Assembly: GCF_014199445.1 (NCBI RefSeq)
Contig: NZ_JACIJS010000001.1
Location: 382,940-446,939 of the forward strand
DNA from: Rubricella aquisinus
GTDB taxonomy: Bacteria; Pseudomonadota; Alphaproteobacteria; Rhodobacterales; Rhodobacteraceae
Reading direction: 5' to 3'
DNA: 64,000 nucleotides
Below are positions 1 through 9,034 of the stretch, piece by piece. A program made the position numbers and the translations under genes. Positions within the stretch are counted from its first letter, which is position 1, and the number at the start of each line of letters is the position of its first letter. The notes beneath the pieces were generated by a model that worked only from the letters and a program-made list of their open reading frames with translations, made no database searches and had not been told where the DNA came from.

Positions 1-1
1 A

Positions 2-328
2 AAGACCGGCCCATGGGGCCACGCAGGCGCGATCAGCGATTTGCGGCTCTATCTGCAACACCACACTAGCGGCACGGCCCTGTCTGCTTATGACCCGGCG
101 CAGGCGGTGTTTCCCGCAGGCGATGTTCCAAAGCCCGATTTCACCCTGCTGACCGATGCAGAGGAAACCGCAGCCATTGCCCGCGCGACCCGGCCCGCGA
201 CGCCCCTGACTGAGGCAGAGGTCACGGCGCTGCTGGCATTCCTCTCATCGCTGGAGGATCAAGCCGCGATCAACGGCCGATTTGGCATCCCGCACACTGT
301 CCCGAGCGGCCTGCCTGTGGATCGGTAA
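2..328 (+). CDS. C-terminal fragment of a di-haem cytochrome c peroxidase (CcpA/MauG-like) family protein
   Basis: The frame is open from the left edge of the window, so the start and the haem-binding N-terminal part lie outside. The visible ~108 residues begin with KTGPWGHAGAISDL followed by RLYLQHH, which resembles the distal part of bacterial di-haem peroxidase-like proteins, where a GPWGHxG segment precedes a helix ending in HH. The end (TEAEVTALLAFLSSLED) is typical of the C-terminal helix of c-type cytochrome domains. Such proteins are periplasmic redox enzymes. No CxxCH motif is visible because of the truncation, so the family call rests on the tail alone. Confidence 0.6.
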   Translation, partial: KTGPWGHAGAISDLRLYLQHHTSGTALSAYDPAQAVFPAGDVPKPDFTLLTDAEETAAIARATRPATPLTEAEVTALLAFLSSLEDQAAINGRFGIPHTVPSGLPVDR

Positions 329-500
329 GCGGAGCCCAGCTGTAAATGTGATCTCTTTTTAAATGAATTAAACGAATCTTATTGTTAGGGAAGCCCAGTT
401 TATTAGTACGTCCGGGTTCATGCATCGTTTTGCATGTCAATTTCGGGTTGACGTATTGAACTTTTTTCATTCATTTTCATAAAAATGATTGGTGAAAGTG
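329..500 (+). promoter_or_regulatory. AT-rich intergenic region upstream of the RTX-like gene
   Basis: This 172-bp gap is much richer in A/T than its surroundings. It holds a perfect 6-bp inverted repeat, CATGCA (419-424) and TGCATG (431-436), spaced by 6 nt, which could be an operator. A -35-like TTGACG lies at 448-453, with a poor -10 candidate about 17 nt downstream. The promoter call is inferred from composition and position only. Confidence 0.3.
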
Positions 501-1374
501 ATGAGCTTACTTCTATTTGGTCTTATTGGGACAACAGTACTAGGGACCGTTGCCCTTGATCTTATTGGGGATGAAGAGGACGACACCGCACCTCCTCCTC
601 AGGAAGAAGACGGGCAGGAGATTCGGTTTGACGGGTCTGACGTTCTGAACGGCACCGAAGGAAATGACACGCTCCCGGCGGGGCAGGATGCGACGCTTGA
701 GCCGGATCAGATCAACCTTCTTGGCGGAAATGACACCGCGCATATTGAGATGACGTCCCCTGTCACTGTGTCGGGGGGGTGAGGGCGATGATACGCTCCG
801 GGCGGACGGTGTGCTGACCACCCTGCTTGGCGAAGCGGGCAATGATGTGCTGACCGGGGATGACAGCAACAAGCTTTACGGCGGCGCTGGGAATGACGTG
901 ATCAACTTCAATCACGGAACCTATGATCAGGGTCAAACCGGGATCGCCGATGGCGGCGACGGGGATGATACGCTCAATGTGCGCGCACCCGCCATTGTGC
1001 CGGAAGACTTCCAACCGGATATGGGGGGCGTCGAAGTCACCGGGGGTGAAGGGGCGGACACGTTCAACATCACCTATCAAATGAACACCATCGAAAACGA
1101 GGAACCCGAGGACGTGATGGAGGGCCGCTTCATCACGGTCACCGATTTCGATCCGGCCAAAGACAATCTCGTGATCGAGGTGGAACAGAACGCCGATTCC
1201 GAGGATCGCAATGCCACCGCAGAGATGGAGCAGGTGGAGGAGAACGGCATGTTCAAATCCTCAATCAAGCTGACCTTCGCAGCGACAGAAACGGCGGGCG
1301 AGGCAACGAATTACCTGACCGTGTTCAGCACGGTTCCCTTCACACTCAACGATATTCGGTTCATCGGCGTCTGA
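501..1374 (+). CDS. RTX-like calcium-binding surface protein, reading frame broken at a G7 tract
   Basis: Two abutting frames encode one protein. The first (ATG at 501, with GTG or TTG alternatives just upstream) starts with a hydrophobic segment MSLLLFGLIGTTVLGTVAL, then an acidic linker and RTX-type motifs (GSDVLNGTEGNDTL). It stops at TGA 780-782, directly after a run of seven G at 773-779. Removing one G gives an uninterrupted continuation, SGGEGDDTLRADG, into the downstream frame, which carries further glycine/aspartate motifs (GEAGNDVLTG, GGAGNDVINF, GGDGDDTLNV, GGEGADTFNI) and ends at 1374. RTX nonapeptides bind Ca2+ outside the cell. The intact product would be about 290 residues, membrane-anchored or secreted. 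Whether the break is a pseudogene, phase variation, +1 frameshifting or a base-calling error cannot be decided here. Confidence 0.7.
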
Positions 1375-1412
1375 TCCGATGTAACCGGCTTGAGGCTGGC
1401 GTCGTGTCCCGC

Positions 1413-2909
1413 TTAATCGCGGGTCACGATATGATGCGTTCCTGCGTCCAGCATCTGCCAGTCACCAGCGGTGCCATCGGGCCAGATCACGCGAAGCTCC
1501 GCCATCTCCGCGCGACCCAGCCCGAAATGCTGCGGCCCGGACCAGCCGCTGACATGCCCGCCGCCGACGGTCACTTCCCGCGCCTCAACTGCGCCGCCTT
1601 TGCGCATCTCGATCCATGCGCCAACCGCGCGTGAATTGGCACCGCGCTGCTGCAAATCCACCGTCAGCCAATTGCCGCCCTCCGTCTGGTTTTCGTTCAA
1701 TTCCAGCTCCGCCCGGCGGTTGACCACCACGATATCGAGCCGTCCATCCCGGTTGAGGTCGGTGACGACCGCGCCGCGCGCCCGGTCCACGGTGGCGATC
1801 CCGGCCACATCCGCCGCCTCGGTAAACACGCCATCCGCGCCCTGAATCAGTAGATTGTTGGGGTCTTTCATCGCGTTCGACGGCATCTGATCCACATTGC
1901 CCTTGGCGATGAACAAATCGCTCAGCCCGTCATTATTCACATCGCCAAATTCGGCATGCCAGCCTGTCGATGGGCGACCATCATCGCCAAAAAACGGGCG
2001 TTGCGCAGCGGTGCCGCTGGAGAAGGGCGCATCGCGCAGGCGCGGGCCATCCTCGACATATTGCAGTTTCTGATCGCCCATGGAGGTGAGCATCACCTCG
2101 GGCCGCCCATCCCCGGTGATGTCGCGGCTGGCGATGCCCATGCCCCAGATCACCGTTTTGCGCCAGCCGTCCGCCTCGGTCAGAAGGCGCATCTCATCCA
2201 AGCGCCACATCTGCTCCTCGCCACCGCGCACATAGTAGTGGCGATCATTGGACACGCGCAAATCGCGCCGCCCTTCCCGCGCCCAGTCGGAGATCAGCAC
2301 TGACAGCGCGCAAAATCCCGGCTCCAATTCTTCCATCCGGTAGCGGGTGCCGTCCCAGCGGTGCAATTCGTTCACGTCGCACGCCTCAAACGGGCCATCG
2401 GGATCGGTCCGGTCCACATAATTGCCAATGGCAAGCGTCGGCCAGTCCTGTCCCGGCTCCCATGTCGCGCTGAAGGCGGTGGACCAGCGGTCCCCCCCGT
2501 CAAATCCCCAATCGGCACGCTCAAACTGACAATCGCCCAGCCCGCGCCAAATCTGATTGGCACCGACGCGCAGGATCATCAGGTCAAGATGCCCATCGCT
2601 GTCGATATCGAGCGGATAGGCCCCGGTCACACCCGTCAACGCCATCTGATCCGCAACGGCAAAGCGCAGCGGGCCGCCGGGGGTCGTGGTGTCGTTGCGC
2701 AGCAGCTTGGCCGGCGTCTCCCCACCCGCGACGTAGAGTTCGGGGAACGCATCGCCGTTGCAGTCAAACGCAGCCACGCCACCGCCCACGAAATGCTCCC
2801 ATCCGCCGCTATATTGATGGGTGAAGCCCTGCTCCGGCATCCGGTTCACAAAGGACGGTTGCGCGCACACGGGGCTCGCCGCCAGCAGGGCGCAAGACAA
2901 CAGCCTCAT
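1413..2909 (-). CDS. CRTAC1-family protein with FG-GAP/VCBS repeats and an ASPIC/UnbV domain
   Basis: This is a 498-residue exported protein. A short signal peptide (MRLLSCALLAASPVCAQ) is followed by repeats with Ca2+-loop motifs of the DxNxDG type (FDCNGDAFPELYVAGG, DIDSDGHLDLMIL, DITGDGRPEVMLTS, DVNNDGLSDLFIAKG, DLNRDGRLDIVVVN), as in beta-propeller FG-GAP/VCBS proteins. The last ~90 residues (GNWLTVDLQQRG to GHVSGWSGPQHFGLG) match the ASPIC/UnbV domain of CRTAC1 proteins. The biochemical role of the family is unclear; it is probably periplasmic or secreted and Ca2+-binding. The start codon overlaps the stop of the ROK regulator by 4 bp, so translation is probably coupled. Confidence 0.85.
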   Translation of the reverse strand: MRLLSCALLAASPVCAQPSFVNRMPEQGFTHQYSGGWEHFVGGGVAAFDCNGDAFPELYVAGGETPAKLLRNDTTTPGGPLRFAVADQMALTGVTGAYPLDIDSDGHLDLMILRVGANQIWRGLGDCQFERADWGFDGGDRWSTAFSATWEPGQDWPTLAIGNYVDRTDPDGPFEACDVNELHRWDGTRYRMEELEPGFCALSVLISDWAREGRRDLRVSNDRHYYVRGGEEQMWRLDEMRLLTEADGWRKTVIWGMGIASRDITGDGRPEVMLTSMGDQKLQYVEDGPRLRDAPFSSGTAAQRPFFGDDGRPSTGWHAEFGDVNNDGLSDLFIAKGNVDQMPSNAMKDPNNLLIQGADGVFTEAADVAGIATVDRARGAVVTDLNRDGRLDIVVVNRRAELELNENQTEGGNWLTVDLQQRGANSRAVGAWIEMRKGGAVEAREVTVGGGHVSGWSGPQHFGLGRAEMAELRVIWPDGTAGDWQMLDAGTHHIVTRD

Positions 2910-4147
2910 TCAGCCGCCTCCGACGCCATGCTGATGATCTCTTCGGACAGGCCCGACATCGCCAAAGCAGCGGCCCCTTTGGCCCATAACAGATCGCCCC
3001 AGCGGTGCGTGCGTATCTCGGGCGGTGGCGTTTCGAGATGGATGGAGCTGCGCCGCATATCCGCGATCACTTCCTCTGCATAAAGGTAGTCATAATCCAT
3101 CCTCTCCCCCGACAGGATAATCAGGCTCGGATCGAACAGGTTGACCAGATTGGCCAAGCCCAGCGCCAGATACCGCCCCGCCCGGTGAAAGATGGAGCGC
3201 GCGGCCATGTTCCCGGCCTTCGCCTGCTCGAACAACTGCTCCAGCACCTGACCAGAGGCCAACGACGGATCGCCAAGCCAGCCCAGCGCCGTCGCGGCCT
3301 CCCGCACCAGTGCGTAATCCGCGACATAGGCTTCAAGGCAACCGCGCTGGCCACAGCGGCAGAGCGCCCCGTCAAGCTGCACCTTGGTATGACCGAACTC
3401 AAGGCCACAGCCGCGCGCGCCGCGATAGAGGCGGTGGTTCAAGACAACACCCATGCCAAGGCCGTGCTCGATCGTTACCACAACGAAATCCGACCGCTCC
3501 CGCTCCGTCCCGAACCACAATTCGGCGAGCGCCACGAGATTGGCATCGTTGTCGATATGGACGGATACGCCCAGATGCTTTTGCGCCATGTCGCGCAAAC
3601 CGACCCCACGATCCATCATGATGGGCGACCAATGGACAAAGCCCGATACGTTGTCGATGAAGCCCGGCAGACCCAAGCCGATGGCGGAAATATCGCCCCG
3701 CTCCAATCCGCCCACGGAGAGAACGGCATCGAGCGTCCGCGCGGTGCGGGCAAGGATATCTTCGGTGCTATGGAGCGTCGGGCGGCAGGGCAGTGCGGCC
3801 TCTGCCAGCGTTTTGCCCGTGGAATCGACGATCACCGCACTGTCGAGCACATCGCTGAGCTTGATCCCCACAACCAGATGCGCATCCGCCCGCATACCAA
3901 GCGCCACACGCGGGCGCCCCCGCACGATCCCGGTATCGGCGGCCTGTACCTCCTCAATCAGACCCATTGAAATGAGGTCGGATGTGATCTGCGTCACGGT
4001 GCCGGGGCTGATGTTCAGGCTCTTGGCAATGTCGATTCGCGCGGCCTGCCCGGTGGCGCGAATCCGCTCCAGAACCTGCTGGCGCAACGGGCGCTGTTCA
4101 TAGGAGTCGGGCGGAATCAGCGGGCCGTATCCAGTCATGTCAGGCAC
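2906..4147 (-). CDS. xylR: ROK-family transcriptional repressor, probable xylose regulator
   Basis: 413 residues. The N-terminal ~80 residues form a winged helix-turn-helix (LRQQVLERIRATGQAARIDI, then SLNISPGTVTQITSDLISMG). The rest is a ROK sugar-kinase fold with a glycine-rich phosphate loop region (AIGLGLPGFIDN, THIEHGLGMGVVLN-like segment) and the ROK zinc motif CRCGQRGCLEAYV (GHTKV...C-x-C-x4-C). ROK regulators of this build repress xylose or other sugar operons and release DNA on binding the sugar. It is transcribed divergently from xylF across a 243-bp region that contains a plausible ROK-type operator. Inference: it controls xylFHGBA and perhaps itself. It overlaps the downstream CRTAC1-type gene by 4 bp. 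Confidence 0.88.
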   Translation of the reverse strand: MPDMTGYGPLIPPDSYEQRPLRQQVLERIRATGQAARIDIAKSLNISPGTVTQITSDLISMGLIEEVQAADTGIVRGRPRVALGMRADAHLVVGIKLSDVLDSAVIVDSTGKTLAEAALPCRPTLHSTEDILARTARTLDAVLSVGGLERGDISAIGLGLPGFIDNVSGFVHWSPIMMDRGVGLRDMAQKHLGVSVHIDNDANLVALAELWFGTERERSDFVVVTIEHGLGMGVVLNHRLYRGARGCGLEFGHTKVQLDGALCRCGQRGCLEAYVADYALVREAATALGWLGDPSLASGQVLEQLFEQAKAGNMAARSIFHRAGRYLALGLANLVNLFDPSLIILSGERMDYDYLYAEEVIADMRRSSIHLETPPPEIRTHRWGDLLWAKGAAALAMSGLSEEIISMASEAAE

Positions 4148-4192
4148 CTCCCCAGGGCCAAGTCGTTCTATTGCAGTGCAGCATTTTATTCG

Positions 4193-4203
4193 ATTTCCGA
4201 AAT
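4193..4203. promoter_or_regulatory. short perfect palindrome near the xylR start
   Basis: ATTTC-C-GAAAT is an 11-bp perfect palindrome about 45 bp upstream of the ROK regulator start, inside AT-rich sequence. It could be a second operator or part of an autoregulatory site. Support is positional only. Confidence 0.25.
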
Positions 4204-4288
4204 TAAAACCGGTTTGAATAACGATTTTGGTTTCGCATAGCCACCCGCAGCCCCTGAAACCCTAGTGAGGGTGCGACATGTCGTCAAA

Positions 4289-4311
4289 TTAATTTTGACA
4301 AATGAAATTAA
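4289..4311 (+). promoter_or_regulatory. candidate XylR (ROK) operator overlapping the xylF promoter
   Basis: TTAATTT (4289-4295), a 9-nt spacer, then AAATTAA (4305-4311) form a perfect 7-bp inverted repeat. Its layout resembles ROK-type xylose operators such as the Bacillus TTAGTTT/AAACTAA sites. A consensus -35 hexamer, TTGACA (4295-4300), lies inside the repeat, so bound repressor would block RNA polymerase. The -10 element is poor (around 4316-4323). It lies about 80 bp upstream of the xylF ATG and within the divergent xylR-xylF region. Confidence 0.55.
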
Positions 4312-4390
4312 TCTGTCATTCTCCTCCTGCAATCACCGGGGCTGCGTTTTGCGGGGACTCCGGAATGACCATCCAAGGGAGGATACTTGA

Positions 4391-5416
4391 ATGCATAAGA
4401 GTGTAATGCTCGCAGCAGTGCTTGCCGCCGGTTTGACCGCGCCCGCACTTGCACAGGACATCACGGTTGGCGTGAGCTGGTCCAATTTCCAGGAAGAGCG
4501 CTGGAAGACTGACGAAGCGGCGATCAAAGCGGCGCTTGAAGCAGCGGGTGCGGCCTATGTGTCCGCCGACGCGCAGTCCTCTTCGGCAAAGCAGCTTTCC
4601 GACATCGAAAGCCTCATCGCACAGGGCGTTGACGCGCTCATCATCCTTGCGCAGGACGCGCAGGCCATTGGCCCGGCTGTTCAGGCCGCAGATGATGAAG
4701 GTATCCCGGTTGTCGGCTATGACCGCCTGATCGAAGATCCGCGCGCGTTCTACCTCACCTTTGACAACGTTGAAGTGGGCCGGATGCAGGCACGCGCGGT
4801 TCTGGAAGCACAGCCTTCCGGCAACTACGTCATGATCAAGGGCTCCCCGACCGACCCGAACGCGGATTTCCTCCGTGGTGGTCAGCAGGAAGTGTTGCAA
4901 GCGGCAATCGACAGCGGCGCAATCACCATCGTGGCAGAAGCCTATACCGATGGCTGGCTGCCCGCGAACGCCCAGCGCAACATGGAGCAGATCCTCACCG
5001 CGCAGGACAACAACGTCGATGCGGTTGTTGCCTCCAATGACGGCACCGCAGGTGGTGCGGTTGCAGCCCTCGCCGCTCAGGGCATGGACGGCATCCCCGT
5101 CTCCGGTCAGGATGGTGATCATGCCGCTCTGAACCGTGTTGCCAAAGGCACGCAGACCGTGTCCGTCTGGAAAGACGCGCGTGATCTGGGCCGCGCCGCC
5201 GGTGAAATCGCAGCCGCTCTTGCGGGTGGTGCGGATATGTCCGCCGTTGCGGGTGCGGGTCTTTGGACCTCCCCGGGTGGTACGGAAATGTATGCACGTT
5301 TCCTTGAGCCGGTGCCTGTCACCGCTGACAACCTCACTGTCGTCGTCGATGCTGGCTGGATCACCCAAGAGTCGCTCTGCCAGGGTGTGAGCAACGGCCC
5401 GGCGCCGTGCAACTAA
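4391..5416 (+). CDS. xylF: D-xylose ABC transporter substrate-binding protein
   Basis: 341 residues. A clear signal peptide ends at APALA-Q (about residue 22), so the mature protein is periplasmic. The body is a type I periplasmic binding fold: [19 protein letters not shown] near the start, [25 protein letters not shown], then a C-terminal lobe with [20 protein letters not shown] and [12 protein letters not shown], all typical of XylF. It starts at an ATG preceded by GGGAGGA. It captures D-xylose for the XylHG permease encoded downstream. It is the first gene of the operon, and two strong hairpins follow it, which would favour an excess of this subunit. Confidence 0.95.
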   Translation: MHKSVMLAAVLAAGLTAPALAQDITVGVSWSNFQEERWKTDEAAIKAALEAAGAAYVSADAQSSSAKQLSDIESLIAQGVDALIILAQDAQAIGPAVQAADDEGIPVVGYDRLIEDPRAFYLTFDNVEVGRMQARAVLEAQPSGNYVMIKGSPTDPNADFLRGGQQEVLQAAIDSGAITIVAEAYTDGWLPANAQRNMEQILTAQDNNVDAVVASNDGTAGGAVAALAAQGMDGIPVSGQDGDHAALNRVAKGTQTVSVWKDARDLGRAAGEIAAALAGGADMSAVAGAGLWTSPGGTEMYARFLEPVPVTADNLTVVVDAGWITQESLCQGVSNGPAPCN

Positions 5417-5439
5417 GCCCACGGGCTTGACCCATCGGT

Positions 5440-5469
5440 AGGCGGTGCAGGGCCAAATACGCACCGCCT
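5440..5469 (+). other. first intercistronic hairpin between xylF and xylH
   Basis: AGGCGGTGC (5440-5448) pairs perfectly with GCACCGCCT (5461-5469) across a 12-nt loop, 24 nt after the xylF stop codon. No T-run follows at once, so it may stabilise the xylF mRNA 3' end or dampen read-through rather than terminate fully. Confidence 0.6.
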
Positions 5470-5477
5470 GCCTTTCC

Positions 5478-5513
5478 CGCGGCACGCTGATTTCCTGTTT
5501 TCAGCGTGCCGCG
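5478..5513 (+). other. second, 13-bp intercistronic hairpin between xylF and xylH
   Basis: CGCGGCACGCTGA (5478-5490) pairs perfectly with TCAGCGTGCCGCG (5501-5513), loop TTTCCTGTTT. It ends 31 nt before the xylH start. With the preceding hairpin it separates the binding-protein cistron from the membrane cistrons, a layout known in binding-protein transport operons to protect the upstream mRNA from 3' exonucleases and raise its yield. Confidence 0.65.
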
Positions 5514-5544
5514 ACACTGACCGTCAGCAACGGACACACATATC

Positions 5545-6846
5545 ATGACCGATACATCGCACCCCGTACCGGGCGCTGCAAAGCGCCGGAGCCTTCTTGA
5601 CACCCTGGAAATAGACACCCGCCTCTTGGGCATGATCGGCGCGTTTCTCGTGCTGTGTATCGTGTTCAACGTGTTCACGGATGGCCGTTTCCTGACCCCG
5701 CGCAATGTGTTCAACCTCACGATCCAGACGGTTTCGGTGGCGATCATGGCGACGGGCATGGTGTTTATCATCGTTACCCGCCATATCGACCTGAGCGTCG
5801 GCGCATTGCTCGCGACCTGCTCTGCTGTGATGGCGATGATGCAAACCGCGATCCTGCCCGATGTGATCGGTCTGCCGCTGGGCCACCCGATGATCTGGGT
5901 GCTCGCCGCGATCACCGGGATGCTGACCGGCACATTGATCGGAGCGTTTCATGGCTGGCTTGTTGGCTATCTGTCGATCCCAGCCTTCATCGTGACCCTT
6001 GGCGGGCTGCTCGTGTGGCGCAACGTGGCGTGGTATCTGACCAATGGTCAGACGATCGGGCCGCTTGATCCGACCTTCCTCATTTTTGGCGGCACAAACG
6101 GCACGCTGGGCGAAACATGGTCCTGGATCGTCGGCGCCATCGCGGCAGCCGCCGCCGTCGCGATCCTGTTCCAATCCCGGCGCAAGAAAAGCGCGCATGG
6201 CTTCCCGGTAAAGCCGATGTGGGCCGAAGTGACGATCTCCGGCATCGTGGTCGCTGCGATCATGGGGTTTGTCGCCACGCTCAACGCCTATGAAATCCCG
6301 TCTCGCCGTCTTGAACGGATGTTCGAGGACCGGGGCGAGATTATGCCCGAAGGCTTCACCGCCTCCTACGGGATGCCGATTTCCGTGCTGCTATTGATCA
6401 TCGTTGCCATCGGGATGACCGTGATCGCCCAGCGCACGCGGCTTGGCCGGTATATCTTTGCCACGGGTGGCAACCCGGATGCGGCGGAACTGTCGGGCAT
6501 CAACACGCGGATGCTGACGGTAAAGGTGTTTGCCCTGATGGGCGCGCTGTGTGCGCTGTCGGCCATCGTCGCCTCGGCCCGCCTGTCGAACCATTCCAAC
6601 GATATCGGCACGCTGGATGAGTTGCGCGTGATCGCGGCTGCCGTCATCGGCGGCACGGCGCTCGCCGGAGGGCTTGGCACCATTTATGGCGCGATCCTTG
6701 GCGCACTCATCATGCAATCCCTGCAATCGGGCATGGCCATGGTTGGCGTGGACGCGCCGTTGCAAAATATCGTGGTGGGCGCGGTGCTGGTCGCCGCCGT
6801 TCTGATCGACATCATCTACCGGAAGCGGACAGGAGCAAAGATATGA
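5545..6846 (+). CDS. xylH: D-xylose ABC transporter permease
   Basis: 433 residues, highly hydrophobic, of the ribose/xylose permease (BPD_transp_2) family. Recognisable parts are [20 protein letters not shown] (the conserved IDLSVG signature), [39 protein letters not shown] (the GGN-x-AA-x-SGI segment in the loop contacting the ATPase) and [20 protein letters not shown]. About ten membrane helices are expected. It forms the inner-membrane channel for xylose with XylG. Its stop overlaps the xylG start by 4 bp. Confidence 0.95.
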   Translation: MTDTSHPVPGAAKRRSLLDTLEIDTRLLGMIGAFLVLCIVFNVFTDGRFLTPRNVFNLTIQTVSVAIMATGMVFIIVTRHIDLSVGALLATCSAVMAMMQTAILPDVIGLPLGHPMIWVLAAITGMLTGTLIGAFHGWLVGYLSIPAFIVTLGGLLVWRNVAWYLTNGQTIGPLDPTFLIFGGTNGTLGETWSWIVGAIAAAAAVAILFQSRRKKSAHGFPVKPMWAEVTISGIVVAAIMGFVATLNAYEIPSRRLERMFEDRGEIMPEGFTASYGMPISVLLLIIVAIGMTVIAQRTRLGRYIFATGGNPDAAELSGINTRMLTVKVFALMGALCALSAIVASARLSNHSNDIGTLDELRVIAAAVIGGTALAGGLGTIYGAILGALIMQSLQSGMAMVGVDAPLQNIVVGAVLVAAVLIDIIYRKRTGAKI

Positions 6847-7592
6847 CGACGCCCCTTGTTGAAATGCGCGACATCTCGATCTCTTTCGGGGGGATCAAGG
6901 CGGTCGATCACGTCTCTGTCGATCTGTATCCGGGGGAAGTCGTGGGCCTATTGGGCCATAATGGCGCGGGCAAATCCACGCTGATCAAGGTTCTGTCCGG
7001 TGCCTATAAGGCCGATAGCGGCAAGATTTTCATCAACGGGGAGGAGGCGACGATCAACTCCCCCCGCGATGCCCGCCGCTATAACGTCGAGACGATCTAT
7101 CAGACGCTCGCGCTGGCAGATAACCTTGATGCGGCATCCAACCTGTTCTTGGGCCGTGAATTGGTCACACCATTCGGGCTTGTCGATGATGGGCAGATGG
7201 AGGCCGAAACGCGCAAGATCATGGCCCGCCTCAACCCCAACTTCCAAAAATTCGCGGAGCCGGTTTCGGCCCTGTCGGGCGGTCAGCGGCAATCCGTGGC
7301 CATCGCCCGGGCGGTCTATTTCAACGCCAAGATCCTTATCATGGACGAGCCGACCGCCGCCCTTGGCCCGCAAGAGACCAAGATGGTCGCGGAACTGATC
7401 CAAGAGCTGAAAAAGCAGGGCTTGGGCATTTTCCTCATCAGCCATGACATTCACGATGTGATGGACCTGTGCGACCGCGTGTCGGTGATGAAGAACGGGC
7501 AGCTTGTCGGGACGGAACGGGTGGAGGACGTGACCGATGACGACATCCTCGGCATGATCATCCTCGGGAAAAAGCCCGGTCAGGCGGCGTAA
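6843..7592 (+). CDS. xylG: xylose ABC transporter ATP-binding protein, single-domain form
   Basis: 249 residues with one nucleotide-binding domain: Walker [10 protein letters not shown] (38-46), Q-loop region ETIYQTLAL, signature [16 protein letters not shown], Walker [14 protein letters not shown] and the H-loop LISHDIHDV. It energises xylose uptake. Enterobacterial XylG is about twice this length with two ATPase domains in tandem; here only one is present, so it probably works as a homodimer. It overlaps xylH by 4 bp, and its stop codon shares one base with the xylB start (TAATG). Confidence 0.93.
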   Translation: MTTPLVEMRDISISFGGIKAVDHVSVDLYPGEVVGLLGHNGAGKSTLIKVLSGAYKADSGKIFINGEEATINSPRDARRYNVETIYQTLALADNLDAASNLFLGRELVTPFGLVDDGQMEAETRKIMARLNPNFQKFAEPVSALSGGQRQSVAIARAVYFNAKILIMDEPTAALGPQETKMVAELIQELKKQGLGIFLISHDIHDVMDLCDRVSVMKNGQLVGTERVEDVTDDDILGMIILGKKPGQAA

Positions 7593-9031
7593 TGTTCCTT
7601 GGGCTGGACCTCGGCACGTCCGGGATCAAGGGGCTGCTGATTGATGATGGTCAAACCATCATCGGTCAGGCCACAGCGCCCCTCACGGTCAGCCGCCCGC
7701 AAAGCGGCTGGTCGGAACAGGCCCCCGCCGATTGGATCACCGCCTGTGAGGCGGTCTTTTCGGCCCTCGGGCAGGCGCATGATCTCAGCACGCTCAAGGG
7801 GATCGGGCTATCCGGGCAGATGCACGGCGCGACCCTGCTGGACCGCGCGGACAATGTGCTGCGCCCCTGTATCCTGTGGAATGACACCCGTGCTGCAGCA
7901 GAGGCCGAAATGCTCGACGGCGATCCGCAGTTTCAGCGGATCGCAGGCAACATCGTTTTCCCCGGCTTTACCGCACCAAAACTCGTTTGGGCCGCCAACC
8001 ATGAGCCTGCCCTCTTTGCCAAAGTCGCGAAGGTGCTGCTGCCCAAGGACTATCTGCGGCTCTGGCTGACGGGCGCGCATGTGTCGGAGATGTCCGACGC
8101 GGCGGGCACCGCGTGGCTGGATGTGGCCGCGCGTGACTGGTCGGATGATCTGTTGGCCGAAACCGGCCTGACACGCGAACATATGCCCACCCTTGTCGAA
8201 GGGTCCGCACCGAGCGGCACGCTGCGTGACACGCTGGCCGACAGGTTCGGCCTGCCCAAAGGGATCATCGTTGCAGGCGGTGGGGGCGATAACGCCGCCT
8301 CCGCCATCGGGATGGGATGCCTTGAGGAAGGACAGGCATTTGCCTCCCTCGGCACGTCCGGTGTGCTGTTTGCCGCGAATGACGCCTACCGCCCCAACCC
8401 GGCGAGTGCGGTGCACACATTCTGCCACGCCGCCCCGGATCGGTGGCACCAGATGGGCGTGATTTTGGCGGCGACCGATGCGCTCAATTGGTTTGCCAAG
8501 GTGGCGGGATCTGACGCGCAGGCGCTCACCGCGCCGCTTGGCCCGCTTCAAGCGCCGGGGCGCGCGCTGTTCCTGCCTTATCTGGGGGGGGAGCGGACGC
8601 CGCATAATGATGCGGGTGCGCGCGGTGCGATGATCGGGCTTGATCATGCGGATGACGCCAGCACGCTTGCCCGCGCGGTGATGGAAGGCGTTGCCTTCGC
8701 CTTTGCCGATTGCAGGGACGCGCTGGCGGCGGCGGGCACCACACTTGAGCGGGTGACGGCGGTCGGCGGCGGCTCCAAATCAGAGTATTGGTGCGCGGTT
8801 CTGGCCAGCACGCTCGGCATTCCGGTCGATTTGCCCGAAGCGGGGGATTTCGGCGGCGCGTTTGGCGCGGCACGGCTCGGGCTTTGTGCCGCGACCGGCG
8901 CGGATGTGGCCGATGTGGCGACCGCCCCAAAAATCGCCCGCACCATAAAACCCGACGCGGAGCTGATCACCGCTTTTGCGGACAAACATCAAACATTCAA
9001 AGCGGCCTATACCGCCCTCAAGGAGTTTTGA
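7592..9031 (+). CDS. xylB: xylulokinase
   Basis: 479 residues of the FGGY carbohydrate-kinase family. The N-terminal domain opens with FLGLDLGTSGIKGLLIDD (ATP phosphate loop) and contains GLSGQMHGATLLDRADNVLR, the xylulokinase-type QMHG segment. The C-terminal domain has GGGGDNAASAIGMG, SLGTSGVLFAA, PYLGGERTPHNDAGARGAMI and VTAVGGGSKSEYWC. It phosphorylates D-xylulose to D-xylulose 5-phosphate for the pentose phosphate pathway. It sits between xylG (1-bp overlap) and xylA (3-bp gap). Confidence 0.95.
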   Translation: MFLGLDLGTSGIKGLLIDDGQTIIGQATAPLTVSRPQSGWSEQAPADWITACEAVFSALGQAHDLSTLKGIGLSGQMHGATLLDRADNVLRPCILWNDTRAAAEAEMLDGDPQFQRIAGNIVFPGFTAPKLVWAANHEPALFAKVAKVLLPKDYLRLWLTGAHVSEMSDAAGTAWLDVAARDWSDDLLAETGLTREHMPTLVEGSAPSGTLRDTLADRFGLPKGIIVAGGGGDNAASAIGMGCLEEGQAFASLGTSGVLFAANDAYRPNPASAVHTFCHAAPDRWHQMGVILAATDALNWFAKVAGSDAQALTAPLGPLQAPGRALFLPYLGGERTPHNDAGARGAMIGLDHADDASTLARAVMEGVAFAFADCRDALAAAGTTLERVTAVGGGSKSEYWCAVLASTLGIPVDLPEAGDFGGAFGAARLGLCAATGADVADVATAPKIARTIKPDAELITAFADKHQTFKAAYTALKEF

Positions 9032-9034
9032 GCC

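Noticed and set aside
1403-1428. Hairpin over the stop of the CRTAC1-type gene as a bidirectional terminator
   Set aside because: CGTG-T-CCCGC and GCGGG-T-CACG pair with an internal mismatch and neither side has a T-run.
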